64,000 nt of DNA from Rhipicephalus microplus (taxonomy: Eukaryota; Arthropoda; Arachnida; Ixodida; Ixodidae): the NCBI RefSeq assembly GCF_043290135.1, contig NC_134710.1, forward strand, positions 204,560,192-204,624,191, given 5' to 3'. The position numbers and the translations under genes are program-made. The notes under the pieces are model-generated. The model was not told the DNA's origin, made no database searches, and saw only the letters and a list, made by a program, of their open reading frames with translations. This document shows, one piece after another, positions 39,601 through 51,439 of the stretch (the first letter of the stretch is position 1; each line of letters begins with the position of its first letter).

Positions 39601-42600
39601 AGCCCACCACGGTCCTCTGTCCAGCGAGCCATCTATCGGCATGCTGTAAACGAGAACGTAATTGGTGTCTTCCCGCCAAGCGCTCGCTTGGCGGAAGTAT
39701 TCCCCCAAAGTATTCTTGCACCGTGCCTTTAACCCATTATCGTTCATTGCCTGATTATTTCTAGATGTCATTTTTGATGTCCCGTCGTTGCCTCATGTGC
39801 TGGGATGCGCCACTGCATACAGATGCATAGCTCGAAGAACATACAAAAACTACGTGTCCTTCGAGAAAAAATGCCGCATTTTGTGAACTTAGATTCAATA
39901 TTCTTCCCATGGTTCTTATAATAAAGTAGGGCCCAGCATGTGTTGGCGAAACCAGTTTCTGTTCAGCGCCCCTCTTGTTTACCTAATCATGAGCTTTCCA
40001 CTTTTTTCACTGCTGCAAATGTGCACACGGCTATCGGCTATGAGCCTGCCTTTTTAGTAATCTTTCTGGAGAAAAAGAGAAAAAAAGCAGTATTTAGGCA
40101 ACTTCTCACAGAAATACAAGGGTTCATTTTCGTTAATTTCACAACAATTGAGCATATGAGAAACCTGCTCCTTATTTAGAATTGAAGGCGAGCTGCTATT
40201 ACGTTCAGTCTGTTTAGCGGGACCCCCTATAAAGCATTGAACTCTAAATATTGTTGATAACTTCTCAATTGTGATGAATTACCAAAATTTATTCCAGTCA
40301 TAGCCCCATACTTAGAAGGCACACGTGGTCTTTACGATGGGAAGGATGTTACACTTTGTCATCTTTGCTTAGAATGCGGGTGTTTTTTTTTTTTCAACTA
40401 TAGCTCAAACTGCATATAAAATGTTTCAAGCTTGCTTTGTTTTCTATTTGTTTTGTTTTCATCCTTTTTGGTAGTACCACTAAAACTCAGGTTACCTTTT
40501 AATTTTCAGTATGGGCTTTTCCATCGCACGGCGCTCATTGTTATAAATAGCCAACGAACTTAGTAATCAATGACAATCGCTATACTATTATGCAAAAGTA
40601 TGACTGAGAAAAATTGCAATCAAATGTAGAGTGGGTGCGTAGATGATAAACAAGAAGTATGGCGATGCGTCGAGAGAACTTAGCTCTCCAAAGTCACGCC
40701 GTACATTCACACAGAATGTTTGATATCTAGAATTACCTATGGGTTCCGGTGGAATGAATACGCTAATGGATCCGCTTTTCGCAGTATTCTGCAATGAGTA
40801 TATGCCACTTGTTTACTTACCTAACATGATTTTGGCGGAGAAATACTTTAACTACAGAAGTGAGTTTATATCCTGTCATAATTATGTTGGTCTGGGCTCT
40901 GTACACCGTCAAATTACGGAGGTGAGCTTTGTGCCTGATTCTACTGACAAGATTGTTCATATAAACAACAGATCACTTCGATGGCTCGTATGCTTCACTC
41001 AAGTGAGTGAAGTTTATTATCAATGCCAACTACCAATAAACTGAGATTGTTTGTTGAGCTGATCACGACCTCCTCTAAATCTATCCCCTACGGTATCATG
41101 GTGTCGCATTGCACTTGTTGAATTGACACACGTAGTGCGCTGTTCTCTAAATAGGCCAACTACTGCTTTCAAGCGCAGTACATCTCATGAGCTGGTTTTT
41201 ATTTCTGTAATAACATGTATCTTCCACAGACTGCACCGGAGCTCTTGCGCGACAGATTATGTTGTCGCCTTGACTGTTTCATTGGTAACTTAACCCTGGC
41301 TTTAAAAATCTTTGCGTGAGCAGAAATGACCCTTTCAATTGAATGAATGGCCACTGTCCTTAGGGCAATGCAGTTTTCTTCCTGGCACTATCCTGCCCTC
41401 TCGTTCGGCTCATACTCATGTTACGTCTTTCCACAAGAACATTTAGGTCACAAAAGGGCTCTCAATATGCCCAAGTTTTGCATATAGAGATAACCACTTA
41501 AGCCTAGACATAGCCACATGAGCAGATCACAACGTGCATTTATTATCTTATTTTTAAATATACGCGTTACAACTATACAAAAAAAAAACTTGTGAATGCT
41601 CGGTGCAGATTTCCCCGAAATGATTTAGAAGTTTCAGGATTGTATGAGATTATTCTGTGTTACGCGCAGGACGCAAATATTCATGTTTTTTAGAGATCTT
41701 TCTAAGCATTAGTGATAATGCTGCTTGCGCAATTTCCGACACGCCTGACCACAGAGCAGTTCACTCGATGGTCGAAGCTGTTCTCACTGGACATCACAAT
41801 GCATCACGACGCACAGCAGTAAGCTAAATAAGAAACAGTTCGCAGTCTCACAATATTATGCAATGTTCAGGGCGTTCACTTTCCTTCGTTAAAGCACCAT
41901 CTGCTTTCTTTGGCGTCATTGATTCAGGAAAGTGCCTCAACAAAACCAAACGTAGAGCTGGGCAACACGCGGCAGTTTTCCGTCGGGTCAGTACAGCCCA
42001 AATAATAAAGACGAAAAACAACTAAACTTTTCGCTGGGAGGCAGGTGCAGTTGTGACAGCGGAAGGGCTTTGAAGGAGTGGCGCTGCCTGTTGTTTTGAG
42101 CACTAGAGGGCAGAAGATGGAAAAGGCGTTTTAATCTAACCGGATGGTGTCTTCCATCCTGGCTAACTTTCGCAGCAAACTTGACTCAGAAAAAACAACC
42201 TTTGAAAAAATTCAAATTAAAAGCAAATAGGCAATAAAAAGTAGTGTTAGAAAAAATTAAATTAAAAAGTGGCTCGTACACATACGTGTTGGTGAAATTT
42301 TGAAACTTCAGATTTAACCGAAAGCTGGCAACCATCTTTGAACTTGTATATCATTCGGCTGTTTCACTTTATATCAGCCATGTTTTCCATGGGCTTGACG
42401 TGGCGGATGAACCAGCGTTTGCGCTAGCACTTTGTTTTTATCCCATGATGTTAACACCATCATAGGGCCTATGCGCGGCTTGTTTGTAGTCATGGAGGCA
42501 GCAAAGCGAGGACTATGGCACCGACTACCCCTTTCCCTCGACAAGAAGATGGGCAAGCGACACATCTGGCAAGCGACACAACGACTTTCCCTGGCAAGCG

Positions 42601-42667
42601 ACTCAAGCAGATGAGAGAGAGAAATAGAAACTGCCATAAGTTATGGTACCCGATAGGTCACCGGAGC
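36691..42667. other. Long unrecognised stretch
   Basis: About 6 kb without a supported gene. Frames of 100-116 codons exist (39048-39398 minus, 39305-39649 plus, 40739-41044 plus) but none shows a family motif. GGTAAGTGAAC at 39279 is a donor-like word. Short resemblance exists between 39195-39240 and 42465-42520 (TTGTTGTCATGGAGGC / TTTGTAGTCATGGAGGC), suggesting an old dispersed repeat. Confidence 0.35.
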
Positions 42668-42746
42668 CCGTATTCATAAAAAGGTCTTATGCTAAAAATT
42701 TTCGTAACATCCAGTCTCATTCTTACTTCCAAATATAGTGCAGCGC
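42668..42746. mobile_element. Possible MITE end adjoining a SINE
   Basis: Begins GCCCGTATTCATAAAAAGG, similar to the CGTATTCAGAAACG end of the insert at 13984. The other end is not seen; the sequence runs directly into a SINE. Confidence 0.35.
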
Positions 42747-42972
42747 CACCCGCTGTGGTGGTCTACTGGTTATGGTGCTCGACTGCTAGCCTGAATGCCG
42801 CAAAATCGAATATCAGCTGTGGCGGTCGCAATATGAGGGATGCCAAAGGCCCATGTGTGAAAACTTACATGCTCTTTAAAGAAACCCAAGTGGTCGAACT
42901 TTTTGTAGCACACCACTACAGCGTTTCCCTAGGTTTATCTTGGTTTAGAAATATGAAACCTCCTCAATAATT
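42747..42972 (+). mobile_element. Ruka-like SINE, diverged
   Basis: Plus-strand copy: head GCTGTGGTGGTCTACTGG, degraded B box (AAATCGAATATC), body CCCAAGTGGTCGAAC and CACTACAGCGTTTCCC, tail truncated with AAACCTCCTCAATAA. Confidence 0.75.
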
Positions 42973-43339
42973 GTTATTACGAGGTGGTCTATATCATTAC
43001 AAAAGACAGTTCTCAGTGGGCGACACGCACCTAAAAAATACAAGTCTTGCGAAGTATAGTCGTCGGATCAGGCTTTCTCAAGCTTATTAGTACCAAGAAA
43101 ACCCCGCTCACTCTACCTTACCCTAGATTAATCAACATCTCAAGATTGCCATCTAAATAGGTTGAGTGGGTAAGTGCAGAACCAGGAAAAATCATTAGTC
43201 TCGCAGAACGGGAGAAATAGATATCACCACCACCACCATGTACCTCCGAGGAGGGGTCTGCACAACCTTTATAGGTACCGCAGAACTCACTCTGAAAACC
43301 CCTGGTATGAATGGTACATTATATTATGATGATAATCTG
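42973..43339. other. No recognisable feature
   Basis: Spacer between two SINEs; a short (CAC)n run at 43224-43239. Confidence 0.4.
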
Positions 43340-43563
43340 TGGATGTTACGTTCTAAAACCACGATATGTTTATGAGAGACGCCGTAGTGAAGGGCTCAGG
43401 AAATTTCGACTATCTGGTGTTCTTTGGCGTGCGCTCACATCGCACAGCACACAAGCCTCTGTCATTTAGCCTCCATCGAAACGCTACCGCCACGCGCGGG
43501 ATTGAACCCGCGACCTTCTTGTCGGCGATCGAGCACTTTACTCACTGCTGTTCCACGGCAGTT
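43340..43563 (-). mobile_element. Ruka-like SINE
   Basis: Minus-strand copy. The B box is in GGTTCAATCCCGCG (reverse complement of 43497-43514) and the body segment CGAAATTTCCTGAGCCCTTC is clear. The 3' tail is partly lost. Confidence 0.82.
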
Positions 43564-43818
43564 GATACATATTATTAATAAACACTAACAATTATACACT
43601 GCGTAAAGTACATGATTATAACGTATGGCATATTTTTGAGAAAATAACATTTCTAGCACTCATTCAACATTTATTATGCGCTCATACTTAATAATTCTAT
43701 GAAATATACCTGCGGTAAAATTTGTGGTAAGTATACAGGCTAAGGTGAATGAGCAATGTTTATGCACACATTTATTTTCAAGCATAAGCCATAAAATGTT
43801 TTTCAGCGCGTCGTCAGA
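43564..43818. other. No recognisable feature
   Basis: AT-rich spacer. Confidence 0.4.
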
Positions 43819-43834
43819 AACGCCCATTTTTTCG

Positions 43835-44073
43835 CCCCTCCGTGGTGGTCCAGTGGCTAAGGTACTCGGCTGCTGACCCGCAGGTCGCGGGATCAAATCC
43901 CGGCTATGGTGGCTGCATTTTCGATGAAGACGAAAAGGCTGTAGGCCCGTGTCCTCAGATTTGGCGCACGTTAAAGAACCCCAGGTGGTCGAAATTTTCA
44001 GAATCCTCCACTACGGCGTCATTTGTGATCATATGGTGGTTTTGGGACGTGAAACCCCACATATCAATCAAGA
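43835..44073 (+). mobile_element. Ruka-like SINE, near consensus
   Basis: Plus-strand copy with head GGTGGTCCAGTGGCTAAGG, B box GGATCAAATCCC, CCCAGGTGGTCGAAATTTTC and tail TTTTGGGACGTGAAACCCC, ATCAATCA. Flanks AACGCCCATTTTTT (43819) and CACGCACATTTCTT (44074) look like a diverged target duplication. Confidence 0.9.
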
Positions 44074-45040
44074 CACGCACATTTCTTTGTAGGTCGTCCG
44101 TGCATGCGCACCGGCGTCGACGAGGCACGCTCCATAAGTTGTCGTGACCTAGACGAGAATGCAGGAGTAATCCAGAAAACATTTGGTGCCACGAACATGC
44201 AAAGGCCTCCCCTCTCCTCCCCTTTCCCAAAACAAAGTGCTAATGCATGGCTTTGCGTCTGCCTACTGGAGTACGGCGGGCTATTTCAGAGGCCAAGGAC
44301 CACATGTTTTCATTTCGACAATCCCCACTGGAGGAGCTGTAAGGACTCGAAAATGTCGATAACTCTCAATCATTTGAGAGTTCACTGATGATTTCCTTGT
44401 AGCGAGTGAAGATCATTGATTGGGATTGTGTCTATAATGTCACATATAAAAAATAGCTTCACCATGTGCTACAGAGGAACGAGCCATCACATGTAACAAG
44501 CACTTGAAGTCACTATAACATTGCTAAGGCCTGGTGCATTTAACATATAATACACGTTTACTGAGCTTATTGATAAAATCCTTGTTTCAGCCAAAAATTT
44601 AATTTGAAACATAAAATTGAAGTATAAAAATTTTTATTGCGGGTGCCTGTAGATAACACACTGATTAAATATTTCGGTTGTTCACTGACGACGAAGTTAA
44701 CGTCCATTGCTTTCTTTTTGCTATCGGTACAGTAACGCGTTTCTGCTTTGTTGGCGTAACGAGCAACGTGTTTAGTTGGTTTTTTTGGTAATGGATACAC
44801 ACTGGTACCTACTGACTAACCACGGCGGCCATCTTCCCATGTACTTTATTGGGTATATACGCCAATAACTTGGGAGTGTCAGTCAGCGCCAGCTGTAGCC
44901 ATGATGGCGAGTGTGGAACACTCGTTTTCTGCCTGCTTTGGTGTCACGTAGCACGTGATGTTATTACGAGTACCCAGCTGACTAATAATTTTTTGTATAC
45001 TACCTGAAGGCACCAAGTCTGCCAGAACGAGACCCTCGCT
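44074..45040. other. No recognised gene
   Basis: Non-repetitive-looking sequence. A GC-rich start (44095-44300) has frames on both strands but nothing recognisable. Confidence 0.35.
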
Positions 45041-45248
45041 ATAAATGAAGAAAAGAAGTGTACACAACGTCGCAGTTTCGGTCCCTGCCCACGGCAAGTT
45101 TTGTTTTCATCCACTTTCTTTATTCACATTTCATCCCAGTTACCTCGTATAACAACCCCTATACTTTACTTGACATGAATGTCTGTTAGATCTCAATAAT
45201 ATTTTATTCAATAAATAAAACGAGATCTTCAGTGTACACTTCTTTCCT
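45041..45248 (+). mobile_element. Second SINE family, diverged copy
   Basis: Shares with the 16.3-16.7 kb copies CCCACGG directly after a decayed B box (GTTTCGGTCCCTG), TTTTCATCCACTTTCTTTAT, ATGTCTGTTAGATCTCA and the end GTGTACACTTCTTTCC. The middle is diverged. The (TA)n tail is absent; a Ruka-like SINE fragment follows at once. Confidence 0.6.
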
Positions 45249-45414
45249 TCTTTGTTTCTGATGGAGGCGGAATCGTTGTAGGCCCGTGTATTCTGATTTG
45301 GGTGCACGTTAAACAACCTCAGGTGGTCGAAATTTCCGGAGCCCTCCACTATGGCGTCTACCATATTCATATGGTGGTTTTGAGACGTTAAACCTCACAT
45401 ATTAATCAATCAAT
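45249..45414 (+). mobile_element. Ruka-like SINE, 5'-truncated
   Basis: Lacks the tRNA-like head; starts at TTTCTGATGGAGGCGG, then AGGCCCGTGTATTCTG, CAGGTGGTCGAAATTTCCGG and TTTTGAGACGTTAAACCTC, ending in ATTAATCAATCAAT. Confidence 0.85.
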
Positions 45415-45539
45415 TTTTGCTTCTTTAGGGAGGTTTTGTAGCATTTGTAATACGACTATCGTCGAAGCTTCACTGGGCTACCCTGATCAACAAAGCTTCG
45501 ATAGTGAAAATAAATTGTCCGCAATTCTGTAACTAGATG

Positions 45540-46385
45540 TGAAGCACTTTAAGGCCGAAATATATGCAGAGTTTTCGCCGGCGTTTTTTGCGGTAGCGCC
45601 ACTCGGCGTCATGATGAAAACGCCGCTATAGAAGGTGGTCAACCATTTTATAGCGTCGAGACCAGCGCTGGCCCAGCGTCGCAGACTTTAATTCAAAGGG
45701 AATGAACCTGACACTGCGCGAACCAATTTGCAGTGCTCGTCAATGAACCAACAAAAAATATTCCCGACTATACCGGTTTTATATCTAATTTTCAGCTCTT
45801 TACTTCAATGAGGAAAAAAAGTCCCCTGCAGTGCCACTAAAAAGTTATTTTTCATAATTTTACTTGCAGCACCCACAATGTAGAATGACAAAAACCACAA
45901 ACTTGTAAAATATGGTCTAGGAGCTTGGAAGTTGTCCCCCATTTTTGAGGTCACATAATCGGCTAATACCATCTGGGCTGCTAAGCCTACCGATGAACTT
46001 GTGGGTGACACTCTGAAACAGTTTGAATAAATTACGAGCGCTTGCTGTCGAAGCGTCTGAGGAACAATCAAAGTCTAATGCAAGCATCATTTGAGAGCCT
46101 GCAGGTCACACAGAGCGCGTCGATGACTTAATAAAAGCAAGGTGAGCAGCAGTCAATCTGGAAGCAGCGACGAAGCAGCGGAGACGCCAGCCGCGAGCTG
46201 ATTGGTTCTCGACCCATCAAACCACTTCCGGCGTCTACGCCGATGCTTCGGATATCTAGATCGTTCTTAAGTGGGCGTTTTGGCCACCATAACCAGTAGC
46301 GTCGACGCCGAGGGACGCTGGCGTACGAAATGCGGGAGAAACACCGGCAAAAACGCTGCATATAGTTCGGCATTTAGGGGCTGGG
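45540..46385. repeat. Region bounded by an inverted repeat pair
   Basis: 45552-45610 (CCGAAATATATGCAG, TTTTCGCCGG, CTCGGCGTC) is matched in reverse complement by 46303-46370 (CCGAACTATATGCAG, TTTTGCCGGTG, CTCGGCGTC). The ~700 bp between has no recognised coding. It could be a decayed DNA transposon or two inverted copies of one repeat. Confidence 0.45.
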
Positions 46386-47639
46386 CTTGTCGGCGTCTCC
46401 CGTCATCAAGGTGTGTCAAGTAGTCACGATCGATTAAAAAAACGGGCATGTGCCATATGTGCCATGAGGAGTAAATCCCGCCACTTACCATCGGTCCACT
46501 AAAAATGACGGCAACAGGGAGCCCAACAAAGGGCCGAGGACATTTCAGTCGTCGACATGTCCCGTTTCAGTTTCCTGCGTGGTATAGGGAACTGAAACCG
46601 GACATGTAAGCCAGAAGAACAACAACAAAAAAGCACTTTAGAGGGTAAGCTGCATTCCGGCGCAGTTTTCTGATGACGATAGTGTAGCTGAACGTCCTTC
46701 TGTATACGTATTTTGCCCTTCCTTTTTATTTTCAGAAATATCAATGAAGCAATTTTTCACTTCCCGAAGAGAATGAACTGGTTCATACACGAAGTTTTTA
46801 AACAAAACAAATCGTATATTCACCAAGAGTGGCACCTCATAGCTGGGCCTTCTTTGCCAATCAGAGCAATGCACCCTTTACAAAGAATTAAAGAGCTTGT
46901 AACGCAGGAATTCCAGCGTCGGCGTTGGGGTCGTTCATTGTGAGCAAAAAATAATCACCTTGTGCGTGACTAAAACATCTAAAAAGATGCAAATGAAATG
47001 AATAATAAAATATTCTGCGTTCAGTGGAGACTGAACCGGGGTGGTTTGCGTGGGTGGATAGCGTGGAAAGTGACAATAACTTACTGTGCTTGTAAATGCA
47101 GTGACAGTTTTTTTTTATGCTTTGAAAATAGACGCATCCTGTATATATACTACACTGTACAACATGAAAAAAATTGTCATATCTCACGTACCTTGGGAAT
47201 ATACTTTATGCGAAACGTTCGGGGGGAAGGTAACCTCGTTTCAAGTTTTGATGAGTGACACGTTGTTAATTGACGCTTCTGAATATATCTATAAGTGTTT
47301 CACGCGCAGACGTTTGTAGGAGAGTTTAGACGTTTATATAAGTAGCTGTTCGCACTTTCGCAACGATGCCAACAGGATCATGAGTAGCAGCAACACCAGA
47401 AGTGATTAGCTGACATGAAGCGCTTGTGCTCGCGAGGATGGTAGCCCTGCATGCTGCTACATAAATCAACTTCCGCACGGGGCACCTAACTACATTTGAC
47501 GTTTACCCGACCTCACGACTGTATCGTAGGTGTACATATGTAATGTTTATACTAGTGGATAGCCCAACACGGCCACAATTAATGTTTAACTGATATTAAG
47601 GTTTACTTGAAAAGTTCTTCTGAGATATGACGTGGCTTT
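46386..47639. other. No recognised gene; one strong short hairpin
   Basis: 46555-46607 forms a stem of about 20 bp (ACATGTCCCGTTTCAGTTTCC against GGGAACTGAAACCGGACATGT) with a short loop. Other frames here are unrecognised. Confidence 0.4.
46555..46607. repeat. Short imperfect palindrome (stem-loop)
   Basis: Two ~21-base arms pair with one or two bulges around a GCGTGGTATA-type loop. It could be a small fold-back repeat or a transcribed hairpin; nothing else decides. Confidence 0.55.
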
Positions 47640-47710
47640 GTGGCAGAATGTTCGGATTCGATTCTTACTGAGACCTTGAGATTCATTCTTTAATGTCGTC
47701 TTGTCAACGC
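47640..47710 (+). repeat. Possible decayed tRNA-like SINE head
   Basis: CGTGGCTTTGTGGCAGAATG followed by GGATTCGATTC and a T-rich stretch resembles A-box and B-box elements of a tRNA-type SINE with the anticodon region deleted. Confidence 0.3.
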
Positions 47711-47929
47711 TGCTGATGTTAGGTTTTTCTTAACGTTGACTATTTTTGTACTCGTCATCCTTGGGTAGATACTAAGTGTCAATCACGTGCGGCACGTACC
47801 CGCATACCAGTGGCACATACCCGCCCGCGGGTATGTGCCACTGTCTGGCGGGATTGTGTCATTATTTATCTCTTGACGAGCGCGTCATATTTGTCAAACC
47901 ATCTTACCCTCCCATACAAATTTTGGTTT

Positions 47930-48190
<261 letters not shown>

Positions 48191-48729
48191 ACAAGCGTAC
48201 GTTACTATCGGTCGTCAGTACACGTGAATACAATCATTACTTCAGGATTTAAAGCCGATCACGAACTACAAAGAGGCACACACGTTGTTCAACGTAATCA
48301 CTTAAGGTCACAGAGTGGGTGCGTGGCAAGTTCGAAAAGAATTCACGCACCAATTATTTCAACTACGCACCAGGGACAAGATAAAGCTATCGCGTTCAAG
48401 TCTTAAAGACGTAACTTAAGAAAACCCAAATTTCTATCATTTCAGACAGAGGTCGGAATTCGTTTCATGAACATGGACAAGACGTCTAATGTTGCAGGAG
48501 GAACTTAGCTTGCCTGTAAAAAACAGCGCTGAAACCCGGGACGAAGTTGAGACACCAATAGCGGTACTGGCTTATAACCACGTGTTTTTTATTCTTCCAG
48601 TCAGAACATATATACCGCATCACAATCTGAAAGAAACAGTAAAGCAACAAATAATCATGATTTGCCTGTGCAGAGGTTAAAACAAAAATGCTGAGAGTTT
48701 CGTAAAGAGAGAAATGCGCGAGCGTGCAA
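48191..48729. other. No recognisable feature
   Basis: Unique-looking sequence upstream of a Penelope-like scrap. Confidence 0.35.
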
Positions 48730-48960
48730 ACAATGACCGTAAACAAGCCGAAGAGTCAACTGTCTCTTCACTGTTACGAATGCGGTTGTCGGCCACCTTT
48801 TGAAGATTTGAATTTTCTGTCAAGGTATCATAATAAACGCACTTGTTTTATTCCTGAAGCGTATGATATCCGTAACGGTGGCGACACATGTGTCAACCTC
48901 CCCTCAATACCCCTCTTTTTGAGAGTTCTTCTATGTCTCATTGAGAATTTTTTCACCCCT
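48730..48960 (+). pseudogene. Penelope-like element C-terminal (GIY-YIG region) scrap
   Basis: The plus frame has HCYECGCRPPFEDLNFLSRY, then HNKRTCFIPEAYDIRNGG, then TCVNLPSIPLF. The order 'H..C.C.P.F....L.R...K..R...EA..I...G..CVS.PS' matches what I know of the C-terminal end of tick Penelope-like proteins, beyond the GIY-YIG nuclease core. No RT or GIY-YIG catalytic motif is present upstream. Confidence 0.45.
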
Positions 48961-49261
48961 GTGCAGATAGTTGAAGATGATATTTTGTTGCTTGTCTGTT
49001 TACTTTAGCCGTGGTGCAGTATGTATATGATGACTTGAAGAGTAAACACATATTGTTGGTAGTAATCACCGCAGTTTGTGTCCTTTCGGGCATTTCAGCG
49101 CTGTTTTGTATAGATCATGAATGAACCCTTATGAAAAAATTTAATGTACTTTTATAAACAGGCTAATGTCATTCGACCTCACAATTTTTAAACTGTCTAA
49201 TATCAGTCTAATGCGCTTTCCTAATGCGTACCTAATGTGAGTCTAGTAGTAATTGGCCACC
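48961..49261. other. Leader of minisatellite with repeated CTAATG words
   Basis: The last ~110 bp contain repeated CTAATG/CTAATA words (around 49162-49240) that grade into the 50-bp tandem repeat. Confidence 0.4.
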
Positions 49262-49461
49262 GTTAGTCTATAGAGTTATGACATTAGAGTTTCTGATGAC
49301 TATAGTCTAGCGTAAGTCTGTAGAGTTATGACATTAGAGTTTATGATGACTATAGTCTAGCGTAAGTCTATAGATGCCCGACATGAGAGATTCTGATGAC
49401 TATTGGCTAGCGTTAGTCTATAGAGTCCTGACATCGGAGTTTCTGATGGCCATTGTCTAGT
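49262..49461. repeat. 50-bp minisatellite, four tandem copies
   Basis: Four head-to-tail units start at 49262, 49312, 49362 and 49412, each beginning GT(T/A)AGTCT(A/G)T and ending with a TCTAGC-like block. Units 1 and 2 are almost identical; units 3 and 4 are more diverged. Confidence 0.9.
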
Positions 49462-49875
49462 GAAGTGCTATCGAGCATATGCATTAGGTTGACATCAAAC
49501 ATCGCGTTGTAGACTGAGGTCCTATGCCATCAACAGAACTTTTGCTGAAAAGCATATCAATAAATCGCTTCATTATTAATATGAAAGTGTGCTAATATTA
49601 CAGGATTGTAAAGGAAATACCATCAGAACACTTTCACCAACGAACAGATAATAGTTTACACGTCAGAGTCTTTCGAAGCCGATAAATAATGCTGCAACTA
49701 TATAATGCCTGCATTTGGAAACACGCATTACATTTTCAAGCAATTCAGTTCAGATAGGACAATAAATGGAGCTAGTTCGTCTATGTTTACAATTCTTGCG
49801 AAAGTCCTGTTTTATAAGTACAAACAAATAAAGAAACACTAAATGAGACATTTCCAGAAATAACTGCATTTGTAT
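49462..49875. other. No recognised feature; possible 3' UTR on minus strand
   Basis: If the candidate terminal exon at 49876-49948 is real, this AT-rich sequence would be its 3' untranslated region. Confidence 0.25.
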
Positions 49876-49948
49876 TTAATTTTTGACTGCACTGATGATA
49901 GAGTCTTTTGTAGCACCGTCGTGGTGGCACCACTGCTGTATTGAAAAC
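49876..49948 (-). CDS. Candidate terminal coding exon of a host gene
   Basis: On the minus strand a strong acceptor (TTCTCTCTTGCAG) is followed by a phase-1 frame of 23 codons (FSIQQWCHHDGATKDSIISA...) ending in TAA at 49876-49878. The splice signal is the main support; the peptide is not recognised and no upstream partner exon is certain. Confidence 0.25.
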
Positions 49949-51397
49949 CTGCAAGAGAGAACATAAAAACTTAGAAGGCACTGAAGCATACATTTTAGCG
50001 CAGCACATGAATAGACATTACAATTGATTATTTATGCCGTTTTTAAATAGTGATATACATTTATCAGTTATAATAAATAATCACTTTGGATTCAATGTGG
50101 AATCACATAGCCTTGACTTCATGCTGCGTTGAAAAAAAAACTAACCACTATATATCAGTTTAGAGGGCTGCCTATTGATCAGTAATTCGAGAAAAGCCAG
50201 CTATCACAAACGGAGGAATCAGCTGAGTCAGCTTCTCTATAAGGTAATATTGCAGAATAACCTCCTTTCACGATTCCAATGGCACCCAATGTATGACTAT
50301 GGCATGCAAGAGTGGGTCTATATTCCACAACTTTGTTTTACACAAAGCTTCCACATTAAAATCCCTTTTCTTTAACTGAGAACCATTGAGGGCTCATGCT
50401 CAGAGGTGCAAAGTCTTAGGCGTGTGCACGGTTTTCTTACACTTGGGTGACAGGGAGGTTCACCATGGCACTCCCTCTTACTTAGTTAAGTAAGCTTCCA
50501 ATTTTGTAGCACCCGTGTTAGTTAACAAGTTGGGGGAGAGGGGGGATGCCACCACTCTTGTGTGCACCCCTATGTGCAAGATGAAATTGAGCTACAAACA
50601 GGCACATAAAATGTAGAGCTAAGTCTAGGGGATACAGTTACACAACTCTAGTGAAAACAATTAAAAAATTGTGGTTTTTGTAACCTACAGTATATTACAC
50701 AGATATGCATGTTGTAACATGTTACAGGTCTTTTCTACACATCTTTCTACAAGCAACAGATTGGAGGAAGCAAGCAAAACATTTTTGTACCCTTGATTAT
50801 TTTTGCATATTATTCAATAGCTAACGATACATTATTTAGGTACCTTGAAGAGGTGGCAAAGGCTTTATAAAAAAGGAAATATTTTTACCTAGCTCCATGC
50901 TTTAGAGTGCACAGTTGCCCATGTTCACTAGCCAGTATTGCAAATTATGAAATTGATCGCTGGTCATTAATAAGCCTAAGAATCTACACTGGGGTGTGTT
51001 GGCATTTACTGAACGTCTTGATAGGACAAGAATAGGAACTCTTTCTAAAGAAAATTTTCAACAGCAGAAAAAACATCCACAATCAAAAGGGCGACAACAC
51101 GAGCTGGCACTATTTTGTGTGCTCTCCCTTTTCTCTGTTGATATTTTGCCGTACCTTACAAAAGATTCTAGGCGATGAATTACCAACCCGACCAAGCACT
51201 TGCGTTACTCAAGTATTTAAGGAAATAGCACATCACAGTGTTGAAATCATGACTATTTTAGACCACGCAGATGCCCAAAATATCGCCTGAACCCTTACGT
51301 CACTGAGATAATACAATTTAGAGTGTATGTAGGAGCTCAGCGAGGAAATAAAATGTACACTCAGGAGTGAACAGCATCATGAGCTAAGACGCCGACA
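49949..51397. other. No recognised gene
   Basis: AT-rich sequence, possibly intronic. The plus frame 50996-51178 has a basic stretch without a recognisable domain. Confidence 0.35.
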
Positions 51398-51439
51398 CAG
51401 AAAGAATAATGCATGCAGCAGTCCATGTATTTGCTTGCA

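Noticed and set aside
40739..41044. 101-codon plus-strand frame
   Set aside because: No family motif recognised and no supporting splice or promoter context.
41715..41826. Short frame with ISDTPDHRAV, suggesting a LINE endonuclease end
   Set aside because: The SDH-like block is interrupted and nothing LINE-like flanks it, so the resemblance may be chance.
43842..44147. 101-codon frame including GGGIDP-like SINE translation
   Set aside because: It reads through a Ruka-like SINE. Similar SINE-derived frames at 8.3-8.7, 29.4-29.6 and 33.1-33.3 kb were also rejected.
51000..51178. Basic frame RLDRTRIGTLSKENFQQQKK as a transposase tail
   Set aside because: Only a vague resemblance to basic C-termini of some tick repeat proteins; no catalytic domain nearby.
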